Assembly (NCBI GenBank): GCA_009193035.1
Contig: SWDT01000020.1
Span: forward strand, 393,472-457,471
Source of the DNA: Halicephalobus mephisto
Lineage: Eukaryota > Nematoda > Chromadorea > Rhabditida > Panagrolaimidae
Length of the DNA: 64,000 nucleotides
Direction: 5' to 3'
Shown: one piece after another, positions 1-12,700 of the stretch
Position numbering within the stretch: the stretch's first letter is position 1
Layout of the letters: each line of letters opens with the position of its first letter
Notes under the pieces: generated by a model
Told to the model about the DNA's origin: nothing
The model's input: the letters and a program-made list of their open reading frames with translations, nothing else
Databases searched by the model: none
Made by a program: the position numbers and the translations under genes

Positions 1-1
1 T

Positions 2-115
2 TTTATGTCCGCGTTAGCCGTCTACTTTATCATCTACACATCTTTCAGATTGAAGAAAAATCACGGGGTGATATTTATTCTTGGGGTTATCGTGCTTGTC
101 GGCTCAGTTTGTTGA
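2..115 (+). CDS. C-terminal end of a membrane protein (possible cation exchanger), partial
   Basis: The window opens inside a reading frame that runs to a TGA at 113-115 and encodes about 37 residues. Two hydrophobic stretches (SALAVYFIIYTSF and GVIFILGVIVLVGSVC) flank a short basic hairpin (RLKKNHG). A basic turn between two terminal membrane helices that ends almost at the stop codon is what the C-termini of Na+/Ca2+ exchangers of the CaCA family (NCX/NCKX/NCLX) look like, so this could be the last exon of such a gene. The rest of the gene lies before the window. It converges on the minus-strand gene at 984. The match is a short resemblance only; any multi-pass protein could end this way. 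The frame could also be entered by a splice inside the visible part. Confidence 0.4.
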   Translation, partial: FMSALAVYFIIYTSFRLKKNHGVIFILGVIVLVGSVC

Positions 116-983
116 TCTGTGTTCGTATTTTCACTTTAGATATTACAATGTTCCAAATTGAAGAAAAAAATTACGATTATTATGTGAAACAATTGGGAAT
201 TTTTGGATTTGGTTTTGGAATATTTTTAGTTTTGTTTGGTTACGGTAGGTTGTGACGAAGGTGATGTTGTTGAGGATTAGGACGACGATGGATGGGTAAT
301 TGAAAAAGGATTTGGAAATTAAATATTAATTTTGAAGATTATCTTTGTTGAATTGTATTTGTTCATTTTTTTTGAGTTAGTACATGTTTACAAGGTAAAA
401 ATTCTAAAGATAGTTCTAGACAGCTGAATTGAGGTATTTGAATTCAGTAAAATTTTTCTTGAATAAGGTATTTGAGTTAGTTTTATTTTTTTGAAATTAA
501 AAATTTAGTTATCGTAATCATTTGAATGTATTTTTTTAACGGTTATGATTTCAATAATATTATAGTTTATTTTCGGACAATATTCAAAAATTAATTTTTA
601 AAAAATTCAAAAAATTATTCAAAGTAAAATTTTGAAAAAAATTTAAAAATGTAATTTTAATTTTTTAATTATTTCAAAAAAAGACACCAAAATAAGATTT
701 TTATAAATTTAAATTTCCCAACATCTTTGAAAAAAATCATTAATTTTCACCTCAAAAATCCGATTATCTAATCCTTTCCATTGGATATGGAACATTAATC
801 ATTCCAAACTGAGAAAATCAAAATTATTTCAACGACAACCTTCGATGTCATTTCGATCACCAGAAAATCCTTTCTCTCTCGTCAAGCCCAAATTTACATT
901 CATTGTTCCAAGTTTTACCGAACATTGAGTCAATTTAAAAATTACCCAAATGAAAATAATACAAAATAATCAAAATTACCGAA
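116..983. other. AT-rich convergent intergenic region
   Basis: No gene is seen. This is AT-rich sequence between two convergent genes. It should contain the 3' UTR and poly(A) sites of both. Only scattered short T- and A-runs are present. Confidence 0.6.
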
Positions 984-2419
984 TTACTTGAACAGAGTCA
1001 AAACTTCCATCCTTGTCATATGATCAAGAGTGAACTTAAAGGCATGATTCCGTTTGTCAGTACGAAAATCGAGGAGTTCCTGTCTAGTGTAAGTACGTTT
1101 GGGAATGATTCTGGGTTTCTCTCCATTCAGTAGCTCGGGCAAGTAACTCTCATTCCGATTACCATCTAAAAGTGGTTTCGACACAAATTACAAAGCAAAA
1201 AACTTACTCTTGAAAGCATCAACGATATTCAGATGATCACGGCATCGTGTTCGAATAAGCTGAATGTTATTTGCTGCCTTGGCAGTTTGGATGGCTTTGG
1301 GGATGTTCTCCAGATCCGTCTTTTTCGGCAATTCAAATTTGCAAGGAACAGCAAGGAACGGGATCGTCATTAGACTCTTGCTCGAAGGGAAGCAGATGTT
1401 TTCCGGGAAGTCCTCAGTCCATCCATGGTCAACTAGGTAAACGTTGACCGAGTTCTCCTTTAATCCGGTGACGATTCCTCGAGCAGCGCCGTACTTCTTG
1501 GATTTGAGGATGACACAGGCTCCAGTGTAGGGTTGATGGAGAAGAGCATCTTCATCTTGCTCTTGCTCCGTTAATTCCTTCTCGATGTGGCTTTGGATTT
1601 TCTTTCTTCTGTCGGTATTCCAGAAAGCCATGAAATGAGGGCCACAAGGGTGAAGAAGCCAATGATCCGGTCCAACGACGGTAATTTCGGAGTTCTTCAT
1701 GTCTCCAATAGGGAGATCGGCGAAACAGCACTCCAGTTGATTGTAGGTCACATATGGACTATTCACAGGGAAAGTAAACCGTTTGACGGGGAGATCCCAG
1801 GTAGCTCTACTGAAGTTATCCAGCGAACGAACCTAAAATTCCGAATTTCCTCACTGCAATCATCCAAATCACCGACCTCTACATCAGGGAAATGCTCAGA
1901 ATACTTGGTTTCCCAGTCTTCGATGAATTTGTCACGACCCTTTGGGCAGACAAAGTAGATACGACCGGAAGCGTGTCCAGCATCAGAAGACGAAGGATGA
2001 GGAACAATGGAGTGGATAGTGTACATCCCCGGTAAACAGGCCTGAATGACGGTATTACGCAGGATTCATATATGGAACCAACTTACGAACTGCAAAATCT
2101 TGGGGCATTTGGTGTAGGAAACCCCAGGATAACGCATAGCGGGAGACTCGTCCTTGGCCATCAGATAATCCTGAAGGTGGTCGACATCAGCTCCAGTGAT
2201 CCGATCTCCATTAGCACGGTACATTTGAGTTCCATCGTCAGAAAGAAAATCTGAAGTAATATTAGTGAAAAATTAAAATTTCAGGAACTCACCATCGTCG
2301 GAATAAAGCTCTCCATCTTCGAGTTCTTCATAGCTGATGAAATCTCCCGTATCAGGCCGTTCGTAGTCACGATCGGTTTCATTAGAACTAATGTCATCAC
2401 CGTCAGCATAATAAGCCAT
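984..2419 (-). CDS. tofu-6: TOFU-6-like Tudor protein with C-terminal eIF4E-binding motif
   Basis: Five exons read on the minus strand: 2293-2419, 2087-2250, 1883-2041, 1208-1832 and 984-1165. Phases agree at every junction and give 418 residues. Residues about 95-150 (IHSIVPHP...SGRIYFVCPKGRDKF) resemble the second half of a small RRM-like fold, weakly. Residues about 175-320 look like an extended Tudor domain with the core GACVILKSKKYGAARG...VNVYLVDHGW at about 254-288. Near the C-terminus, Y384-TRQE-L389-L390 fits the eIF4E-binding consensus YxxxxLphi. In C. elegans, TOFU-6 has an RRM, an extended Tudor domain and a C-terminal peptide that binds the cap-binding protein IFE-3, and works in the PETISCO complex in 21U-RNA biogenesis and embryogenesis. 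The same order here is why I make this call. The N-terminus (1-80) is acidic. An alternative is another Tudor protein with a chance motif. Confidence 0.62.
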
Positions 2420-2477
2420 TTTTGGAATCCGAATTCACAGACAGACAAAATCGAAAAAAAACGAAGTTCGACGCGTC

Positions 2478-2614
2478 GTTTTCGCGCGCTCTTTCTTCGT
2501 TTCAGGACCAACCGAAATCGCCTGAACATTTTCAGTAAAATTCAATGTATTGTTTTCGCGCGCTCTTTTTTCGTTTCAGGACCAACCGAGATCGCCTGAA
2601 TATTTTCAGTAAAA
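2478..2614. repeat. Direct duplication just upstream of the TOFU-6-like gene
   Basis: Two 63-bp units, 2478-2540 and 2552-2614, differ at only a few positions and repeat with a 74-bp period. Each begins with GTTTTCGCGCGCTC and ends with TTTTCAGTAAAA. They lie 60-195 bp upstream of the start codon, so they probably duplicate promoter or 5' UTR sequence. Each unit also contains TTTCAG-like strings, but on the strand opposite to the gene. Confidence 0.85.
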
Positions 2615-3731
2615 AAAGAAAATCGGGTCTACTACAGTAGTAATTTTATTATTCTGAAAATTCCAGTCTCTTTCCTACTTGTTATTTCTGTTATTGATAA
2701 TCTTTTCCCGTTTAATTTTATCATTTTTAATTGTTTTTGTTGTTTCCCATCCTGAATATAGTGATGCAGGAACCGAAAATCTTTGACATTGAATTCCATT
2801 GTATTTTGACTTCTAGAATCTTGGATTCGTCACTTATTGAAAAAAGTACTACTTTTTATGTCTTTTTTAAATTCAATATGTTCCGGAATGAGTTTCCAGG
2901 GATTAATAATCCCTTTTAATTTTATTATTTTTAAATTTATTTTCTTCCTGAAATTCCATATTGTAGAAATCGAGAAATTCAGACCTTGAACGTTATTGAA
3001 TTTTGATTTTCAGGATTTTCTTTAGATTCGTTGTCATGTCTAGAAAGTATTTTCATGTTTTTGGAGTTCGAAATGTCCCAAAATTAGTTTTTAAGGATTA
3101 CAATAACGTTGACATGTTCATCTAAATCATGCATTATCGGGACAAGTATCAACGTCGCGTTTTATGACTACATTGTATTTCAGAAAGCTAACGATTAGAG
3201 TTATTGTTTAGTATCTTCATCTGGCTGATTTAGTTAGATACTATTCCTTCACCATTTCTTACGTCATTGAAAGCATTGAAACCAACGAATTTTGGAGTTT
3301 AGGTTGTTAATTAAGATAAATGTCGGATGTTTATCTCAACCTTGTTGATGTATTTTTATCATTCCATTAACTATGATTATAATCTTTGACTAAAGATTAC
3401 TACAAATTGATTTCAGGAATTCTGTCTACTAAAGGCATTTTCTCCGATTACTGTAGTCACTTCTTTGTTACGGCTTTCATATATCTGTCGACATTAAGAA
3501 ATCAAAGATATTAAGGATTATCGTCGGTAAAAATAACAACGCGGTTGTCGTAGTTAATCCTATATTTATCACAATTAGGGAGAAATTGAAAGTACTTTTA
3601 TTCGATTTTGAAAGTAAACTAAACAGCTTGCTCGTAGAGATGACGAGGACGAAAATTTGGAGGGAAATAAGCAGACTAGGACTTTGGGTCAAATTATGGA
3701 TCAAAGCACAGTATGAAAGGAGAGAAGGGAA
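2615..3731. other. Intergenic region between zyx-1 and the TOFU-6-like gene
   Basis: About 1.1 kb of AT-rich sequence with no supported gene. It should hold the zyx-1 3' UTR (near 3731) and the TOFU-6-like promoter. Both flanking genes are on the minus strand in tandem, so an operon is possible, but the spacing is much longer than a typical C. elegans operon gap. Confidence 0.5.
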
Positions 3732-6700
3732 TCAGTGCATCGCTTTGAGTCTTTTCAGATTGCAGTTTTTGCAGAACAAATGGGTCTCTAGTGGGTAGCA
3801 GCCTTGGCCTTCGATCTTGGAATTCAACTGGAGTCCGCAATCTTCGCACTTGTAGCATTGTACGTGGTAGGATCTGTCCATGGCGACGATTCTGGCTACT
3901 TCGGTTTCTCCGGGAGAAGGAATAATTGCTTTGAGACAAACGGCACATCTGGGGGAGAACCTCTCGTGGTAGCACTCGAGGCAATAGGGGGTTCCTTGCT
4001 GGTCGACTGTGAAGGGGGTTCCGTCGAGGGACTTTGCACAAATAGGACAGGCAAAACACTCTGGATGGAAGGCTTTCCCCATCGCTCTGAGGATCTTCTG
4101 GGTGATTGGAGTGGCACATTTGTCGCATTTGTCGAGGGAATTCTGAAATTTGGTAATTATGTAAATTAAAAGATTAAAATTAACCATATAATCGACTTGA
4201 CAGAGGTTTTTTCCGTCGACACTGTAGAAGGAACATCCGGCAAGTTGTTTTTGACATTGGTCACAGAGGAAACATGTTACATGATAGGCTTTGCCTAAGG
4301 CAGTTACTCCTGGAGTGTCGTTTTGGATTTCTTTTTGGCATTTGGTGCAGATATCTGTAAATTGAAAAATAATTATTTGAAGTTTTTTATTTTTTAAGAT
4401 TGGCCCTTTTACGGCCTTGTTTGTCAGTTTTCCCTTTTTTCGAGGAGAGTAGTTATAAGCTTTTTGAGATTTTATCAAGGAAAATTTTTTATCAATAAAT
4501 CAAATCGTATTATAAGAGACAGAAACGGACGTTTGTATGAAAGTGGTTTTGAGATAACGTTCTGAAACTTTTGAGAAATTTCGAAATTTTAGAAAAATCA
4601 ATTTTGCAGAATTACCAGATTTGCCATTTTTTATTTCCTTTACTTTTGCACGGAAATTCGAAAATTTTCATAATATTGTGGAAATTTACGGAATTTTAGT
4701 GTTTTCTAAAAAGTTTTAAAATTTAGGTAAAAAAGGTGCGCCAATTTGTCATATTTATCGATTTTAAATTTAACTCGTTCTTACACAGGAATTCAAAAAT
4801 ATCATAATTCTATAAAAATAAAAATTTTTACGTAATTTTTTTAAGCGAAATTGCAGGACTTTTCTAAAAAGTTAAAATTTAGGTAAAGAAAGCGCGTCGA
4901 TTTGACAAATTTACCATTTTTTGGTTTTCACTCGCTCTTGCGCGCGAATTCGAAAATTCCGAAATTTATCATAAAATTTAAAAATAAGTTTTGCGGAGTT
5001 TTGGAATTCTCTAAAAAGTTCTGAAATTTAGGTAAAAAAGAGAAGAAAGCGTGAGTTGAGGAGAGCGAGTCGATTTGCCAAATTTACCATTTTTTAGTTT
5101 TCACTCGCTCCTGCGCGCGAATTCAAAAATTCCAAAAAATTACATATCACTTTTTGTTCAATTATGTTTATCTTTCAAAGAAAGCTTTAGAAATTCAGAA
5201 TTTGGATTCCCAGGAGTTTTCTGGATCGATTCTGGAGCAATGATGTTTTTCGTGTTCGTTTGAAAAAAAAAGTCATTCATTTTTTCGAATAAAATTTTGT
5301 CAAAAGTGCTTCTTGCTCCATCTCACTTCAGATTCCCTCGTCAACGAGCCTCAAGGGACCAAATTGGCACTTTTTATTTTCGAAAATTTTAAATATACTG
5401 AAAATTTTGAAGATGTTTCAAAAAAAGAATCAATCCCAAAAACAAAGTTCGAATTGAATCATTTTCGGAATTTTTTTATCCTCAAAACAAACAGTCTCAA
5501 TCGATTTTACAGAGTCTAAAATTTTTTGGAAAACAATTTATGATTCATTTTTGAAATATAAAACATTTTTATTTAAAAAAAATTAATTTTTAGTGAAATT
5601 TTGAAACATGTTTATTAAAAAAAGTTAATTTTTAAACATTTTTATTTAAAAAAAATAGATTTTGAAAAATTTTTATTAAGAAAAAATAGATTTTTGAAAA
5701 TTTTTATTTAAAAAAAATAGATTTTTAAAAATTTTTATTAAGAAAAAATTAATTTTTAAATATTTTTATTAAAGAAAATTAATTTTTAAACATTTTTATT
5801 AAAGAAAATTAATTTTTAAATATTTTTATTAAAAAAAATTAATTTTTAAAATGACATTTCAAAGAATTTTTATAAAAAATTATTTTTTAAAATTAAATTT
5901 TATAAAAAATTTTGCAATTTCCCAGAAATAAACTGTAGAATGGTTTTGGAATCTTATATAAGGCTTGTGAAAATTGCTGAAATGTGGAAAAATTTGGAAT
6001 TCAAGTGAACGTTTTTTAACTTTTTAGAATTCTGTAGAAGTTTCTGGAAGTTTGAAATTTTTATAAAAGTTTCTGGAAAGTTTTAGAATTTTTCGGAATT
6101 TTGAAGGAAATTCAGAAATTTCGAAATTTTTGAGAATCGTGATTTTTGAAGTTTTTAAGTCTCGTGGGAATTTCTAAAATCTTCAAGAATTCAGTGGTTT
6201 TGGAATTTTGGAGAAGTTTATAGAAGTCTTCAGAATCTAGTGGAGGATTCTGGAGAATTCCAAGGTCTCAAAGAAGCTTCTGGAAATTCAGAATTCCAAA
6301 GACTTCTGAAATCTTCCAGAATCCAATCCAGTTGAGAATTTTAGAAGTCTTCCAGAATCGAATAAGTTTTCAAAAGTTTTTAGAATCCAGTGGAAGCTTC
6401 TGGAAATCCAAAAAATTCAGAATTTCGTAGACTTCTGAAAATTTCTAGAAGTTTTTAGAATCCAGTAAAAGCTTCTGGAAATCCAAAAAATTAGAATTTC
6501 GTAGACTTCTGAAGTCTTCCAGAATCGAATAAGTTTTCAGAAGTCTCCAGAATCCAGTATAAGCTTCTGAAAATCAAAAAACCTAAAAATCATTTAAAAT
6601 TTATTTCGGAAATTTCCAAAATTTCCCTCAAGACAATTTTGTAAAACCACTTATTTTTAATTTTTCATCACAGTTCGATTTCCGAAACCTTAAAAGTATT

Positions 6701-9700
6701 CACGGTTGAAAGACTTCAGAGAACTGAATGTGTCAAAAAATATATATTTGGTTAAAAAGTATGCCTGAATGGAATCCGGGACTTACCAATATCGGTTTCT
6801 TCTCCCATGGCTTTGGGAAATCTGAGTTAACTAAAAAAATTTAAAAATTTATAAAAAAGTTTAAAAAATTCGAAAAAACGGAGAATTTATAAAAAAAAAT
6901 TTAAAAAAAATAGGAAAAATTTATAAAAAAAATAGAAAATTTATAAACAAAAATAGGAAATTTTTAAAAAAAAAGTGGAAAAAAATGGAAAATTTATAAA
7001 AAAAATAGAAAAAAAAATAAAATTTAAAAAAAATAAAGAAATTTTTAAAAAATAAAATTTTTAAAAATAAAGAAAAAATTTTTAAAAGTATTATTTTTAG
7101 AAATTTGTGAAAAATTTGAAAATGGAGATTAAAAAATTAAAAATTTTAAGTAATTTTTTTTTTGTTTTTGAGAGACAGCAGCGTGAAACGGATAGGGCTT
7201 AACTGGCCTACCAACAGCGAATGTACTTACATTCCGAAGACAAACAAACTCGGGAGAAGCAAAAATTGCAGAAATGAACCTCTTTAAACGAAAAATAGAG
7301 AGATTTGTCGATTTTTCAAAGGTCAAATCAGGTCATATTTGAAGTAATTATAGAAAATTTAAAATGTTGGAAATTATATTTTTGAACTTTAATTTTTGGC
7401 GAAATGCGACTCAAATTAAAAATTATCAATCAAGAACAGAACGCCAAAAAATGGGAGAAAAACCTTTTTGAATTTAAACCTTTGGCGAAATGTGATTTAG
7501 GAAAAATTATCAACCAAGAACAGAACGCCAAAAGTGTGGGAAGTTATTTTTAAATTTAAACCTTTGGCGAAATGTGAGTCAAATAAAAAATTATCAACCA
7601 AGAACAGAACGCCAAAAAATCGAAGAAAAACCTTTTTGAATTTAAACCTTTGGCGAAATGTGACACAAATCAAAAATTATCAACCAAGAACAGAACGCCA
7701 AAAAATGGGAGATATTATTTTTGAATTTAAACCTTTGGCGAAATGTGACTCAAATAAAAAATTATCAACCAAGAACAAAACGCCAAAAAATGGGAGATAT
7801 TATTTTTAAATTTAAACCTTTGGCGAAATGGGACTCAAATAAAAAATTATCAATCAAGAACAGAACGCCAAAAAACCAGAATTTCTAGTAAAACAGAAAT
7901 CCCAAAAAATGTTAAATGAGAACAAAACGCCAAAGGTTAAAAGAAATTCTCAAATTTCTAGAGAAATGTGACCTATAGTAAAAATTACCAAAAATATAAA
8001 ATAAAGGTTTAAAGTAAATAGTTTTGAATTTAAAATTTTGGCAAAATGTGACACATAAGAAAGATTATCTATCAAGACTAAAACACAAAAAAATGAAAAA
8101 ATTAAGATTCTTGTCTAAATGTGACTTAAACGAAAAATTTTCAATGAAAAACAAAATGCTAAAAATTTGAGAAAAGGTATTTTTGAATCTTTGGCGAAAT
8201 GTGAATTTTAGAAAAATTATCAGAGGAACAGAACGCCAAAAAGTCAGAGATTTTTTAATTTAGATTTTTGGCGAAATGTGACTAAAATCGAAAATTTATT
8301 TTTATTAAAAACAGAATGCCAAATAATTTTAAATTTGAATTTCTGGCGAAATGTAATTTTTGACAAATTATCAACTAAGAACAGAATGCCAAAAATCCAA
8401 AAATTTCTAAATTTGAATTTCTGGTGAAATGTAATTTCTGACAAATTATCAACTAAGAACAGAACGCCAAAAAGTCAGAGAATTTTAAATTTGAATTTTT
8501 GGCGAAATGTGATTTTTAGCAAATTATCAACTAAGAACAAAATGCCAAAAATCCAAAAATTTTTAAATTTGGATTTTTGGCGAAATGTGATATACAGAAA
8601 ATATTGATTGAGAACAGAACGCCAAAATGTAATTTGTTAAAACTTCAAAAAGTGCACATTTTTGCAGTAAACAAAAACTTTCACTTTCGATCAGAGGAAG
8701 AACAGCTGACTCAATTCGATCCAAACAAACAACGACAAAAACTAAGGTCCGTCAAAAACCTCTTCATCAATCCGAAATAAACGTGCCCTTAGGCACTGGA
8801 ATCCTAAGAAGACAATCGACCCCGTGATTTTTCAAAATAACAAATAATCAAAAAATTTGGAAAAAATTTAAAAAAAATAGAAATTTTTAAAAATAAAAAA
8901 AAATTAAAAAAAAAAAATAAAAATAAATTTAAAAAAAAAATAAATAAAAAAAAATAAAAATAAATAAAAAATTAAAAAAAATAAATTTTAATGAAATTTA
9001 AATAGAAATTTTTAAAAATTAATTTTTTTAATTTTCGAAAAAAATTGATTTTATAAAATTTCAAATTTTGAATTTAAAAAAAAATTGATTTTTAATTTTT
9101 AAAAATTTCGAATTTTAAAATACAGAAATAAGTCAAAAATGGAAAATCAAAAAATTGAAGATTTTCTTCGAAAGTAGGCGGACCAATTTTTCACTTTTTT
9201 TTGAAGACAAACTTGGCAATTTTTGACTCCGCCCCCATGTGAGAACCACGTGGAAATTTTAACTTAATATTTGTAAAAAAATTTAAAAAAAAAGATCCAG
9301 AAATTGACTCTTTTTTCTTCCTAAAAAAAGACAATTGCCAGAGGCAAGATGGAAACAGCAATTCATTCAAAAGTCAAATTAACGACTTTTGGGCATTTGG
9401 TGGATATAAAACCGCAAAAAAACACTTTTAGAGAATTGAAGATTCTACAGTAGTCCAGAAAACTACTTTTTTTAGAAAGTAAAAGTTCTACAGTAATCCA
9501 GGAAATTCCAAATTTTACAGTAATTCGGAAAATTACTTTTTTAAGAAGTTCCAAATTCTACAGTGGTCCAAAAAAAATTAATTCCAAAAAATTCCAAATT
9601 TTACGGCAATTTAAAAATTTACTTTTTAAAGAAGTTTTAAATTTTACAGGAATCCATGAATGTTTTTTAATACTTTTAATTTTACAGTAATCTATGAAAA

Positions 9701-12700
9701 TGTATTTCTTTAACATTTTCGATTCTACAGTAATCCATGAAGATGTATTTTTTTAATACTTTCGATTCTACAGTAATCTACGAAGATGTATTTCTTTAAC
9801 ATTTTTGATTTTACAGTAAGAAACAGAAAACTGACCTTCAAGACCAGTTTTCATCTTCCATTCCATGTCCTTGATGAGTTCATCGACGTTTTCCTGATGG
9901 CTTCGTCGTTGAGCGAGTTGTCTCTGGGTCTCGGCCGTGGATTGCTATAATTATTTCAAGTGTCATTATTTAAAAATTTAAAAAATTAAAAAAAAACAAA
10001 AATTCTGTTTTCCCTCGGAATAATCCACTTAAGCCACTTTTTCCGAAAAAAAAATTTTAAATAAAAACGAAAAAATTTCCATAAACAATTTTATTATTTT
10101 TTAAATTTTACTTTTTTAAAATTATTTTAATTTTTTTGGTTTTTTTAATTTTTGAAATTTTCCATTTTTTTGTTTTAATTTTTTAATTTTTTTAAAAACT
10201 TTTTTGATTTCTTTTATTTTTACAATTTTCTTAAAAATTTTTTCTTTTTTTTTAAACTTTTTTGATTTTTTTTTAATTTTTAATTTTCTTAAAATTTTTG
10301 TCTTTTTTTAAAACTTTTTTGATTTTTTTAATTTATATAATTTTCTTAAAAATTTTTAGTTTTTTTTAAACTTTTTTGATTTTTTTTATTTTTTTATTTT
10401 TTTATTTTTAAATTTTCTTAAATTTTTGTTTTTTTTTTAAAACTTTTTTGATTTTTTTAAATTTTTACAATTTTATTAATATAGTCGTTTTTTTGGGTCG
10501 GAATCAATCATCAATGGACGATTCTTGGACCAGAATTCAAATGAACCAATTTCGGAAGTCGAAACGACGAGTTTCCTTCAGAAACAAGATGTCAAGCCAG
10601 TCATCCCCAGTGGAAAAAAAACAATGTGCTCAAATTTGTCCGGCAAAAGTCGACGGAACTGGCCTCTGGGTCAATGCATTCCGAAATAGATGCAGATTCT
10701 CAACCAGAAGACAGCCCCAGAGGATTTTCTTTCGAAAACTTAAGCTAAAATTCCAAAAAATCTTCGAGGGAAAAAATGTTGTAAAAATTAAAAACAAACA
10801 ATTTTAAAAATTTAAAAATTTAAAAAAATAAATTTTAAATTTTTTTAATTTAAAGATTTTCAAAAAAAATAAATAATTTTAAAAAAATTTAAAAATTTAA
10901 AAAGTAAAAAAAATGAATTTTAAATTTTTTTAATTTTAAAAAATAAATAATTTTAGAAAATTTCGAGATTATATTTTTGTAAAAATTTTGAAAATTCTAT
11001 TTTTAATTGTAAATCTGTAGTGGATTCTGGAAGACTTCAGAAGTCATAATCATATCATAGAAGATTCTAGAAACTTCCTACTGTATTTTGGAAGATTTCA
11101 GAAACCATAATTATATTTTATAAAATTTCAGAAGCTTCTTGCAGAATTCTAGAAGTCTTCAGAAGATTCTAGAAACTTCCTACTGTACTTTAGAAGACTT
11201 TAGAAATCATAATTATATTTCGTAAAATTTCAGAAGATTCTAGAAACTTCCTACTGTACTTTGGAAGATTTTAGAAATCATAATTAAATTTCATAAAATT
11301 TCAGAAGCTTCCTATTGAATTCTAGAAACTTCTTACTGTATTTTAGAAGACTTTAGAAATCATAATTAAATTTCATAAAATTTCAGTTTTTCGAAAACTA
11401 CAGTAAGTTTAAAAAATACCTCGTAAATGTGAGCAATTGTCTGAGGTGGAAGGCGCTCTGGAAGGCTCGATTTTTGGAACTGATTGGCGAATTTTTGACG
11501 ATCCGTCAAAGCTTAAAATAGTTCATTAATTAACTTTAAAAATTCAAACTTACTCGAATCCCTCAATTCCTCGGCGAAGTTGTAGGGTTTCTGCTTCGGA
11601 ACTGAAGAAAAATACTGAACTTCCTGGGGTTCGGGTTCCAATGGGGCTGCTGGGGTGGTCGTCGCGAATTTGTGAATATAGTCTTGAGGGTTCGAGATAT
11701 AATTCGCCGCATAAGTCCTAAAAAACAAAAAAATTAAATTAAAATAAAATTTTAGATTTAAAAATTGAAATTTAAAAATAAAAAAAATAAAATAAAAAAT
11801 TTAGAAATTTTAAAATAAAAAAATAAAATTTTAAATTTTAAAATTTTAAAATAAAAAAATTTCAAAATTAAATTAAAATTAAATTTAAAGATTTTAAATT
11901 TAAAAATAAAAATTTAAAAATTAATTAAAAAATAAATCGACTTTAAAAAATTCCAAAATTAATCAATTTAAAAAAACTAATTAACTAAAAAATTAATTAC
12001 TTTAAGAATAAAAAAAGTTGATTAAAAATTTTAAAAATCAAAAAATTAGAAAATCGATAGATTCTAATTTAGAGTTAAAAGTTTGAAAATTTCTAAATTA
12101 AAAAAATCAAAGAAATTTTTTAAAAAATTTAAAAAATCAAAAAAATTTAAAAAATCAAGAAATCAAGAAATCAGAAATTTTAAAATTCAAAAAAATCAAA
12201 GAAATTTTAAAATTCAAAAAAATTTAAAAATTTAAAAAATCAAAGAAATTTTAAAATTCAAAAAAATTTAAAAATTAAAAAAATCAAAAAATTTTAAAAT
12301 TAAAAAAATACCCATTGTTCTGAAGTCCTGATCCTTGACCGTTGGATACTGTACTTGAAGAGTAATAATTAGACACGAAAGATCCATTGCCAGGAGGCGG
12401 GGGTGGGGGGTATTCAGGGGGGTCTACGTCCGGCAATCCGTTGTTCGAAGTCGTCGTTGAAAAATAACTGTAATTATTTTTTTCAGGATAATATGTAGTA
12501 GAAGAATACGAAGAAAATCCAGATTGATTAATTGGAGAATTTTTAGAAAAACTTGTAGAGTACATTTTTTGTGCCTGAGGGGATGGCATCCATCTCGAGG
12601 TGGCGGCACTGCCGTAGGTCACTTTTGGACGGCTGTTGAAGGCTTGATTTAACGAATGGGAGTACTCAGAGTGGTTGTGGAGCGGGACACGTGGGTCGGG

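Noticed and set aside
1831..1853. A 22-nt intron in the TOFU-6-like gene (GTGAGG...TTTTAG)
   Set aside because: It gives the wrong phase and an early stop; a 50-nt intron from 1833 to 1882 restores an open frame into the Tudor domain.
6787..6821. 35-bp exon-like segment with good splice sites in the large zyx-1 intron (FPKAMGEETDI)
   Set aside because: Including it breaks the phase into the LIM exon at 4354; joining 9836 directly to 4354 is in phase (GLE-DICTKC) and matches the zyxin layout.
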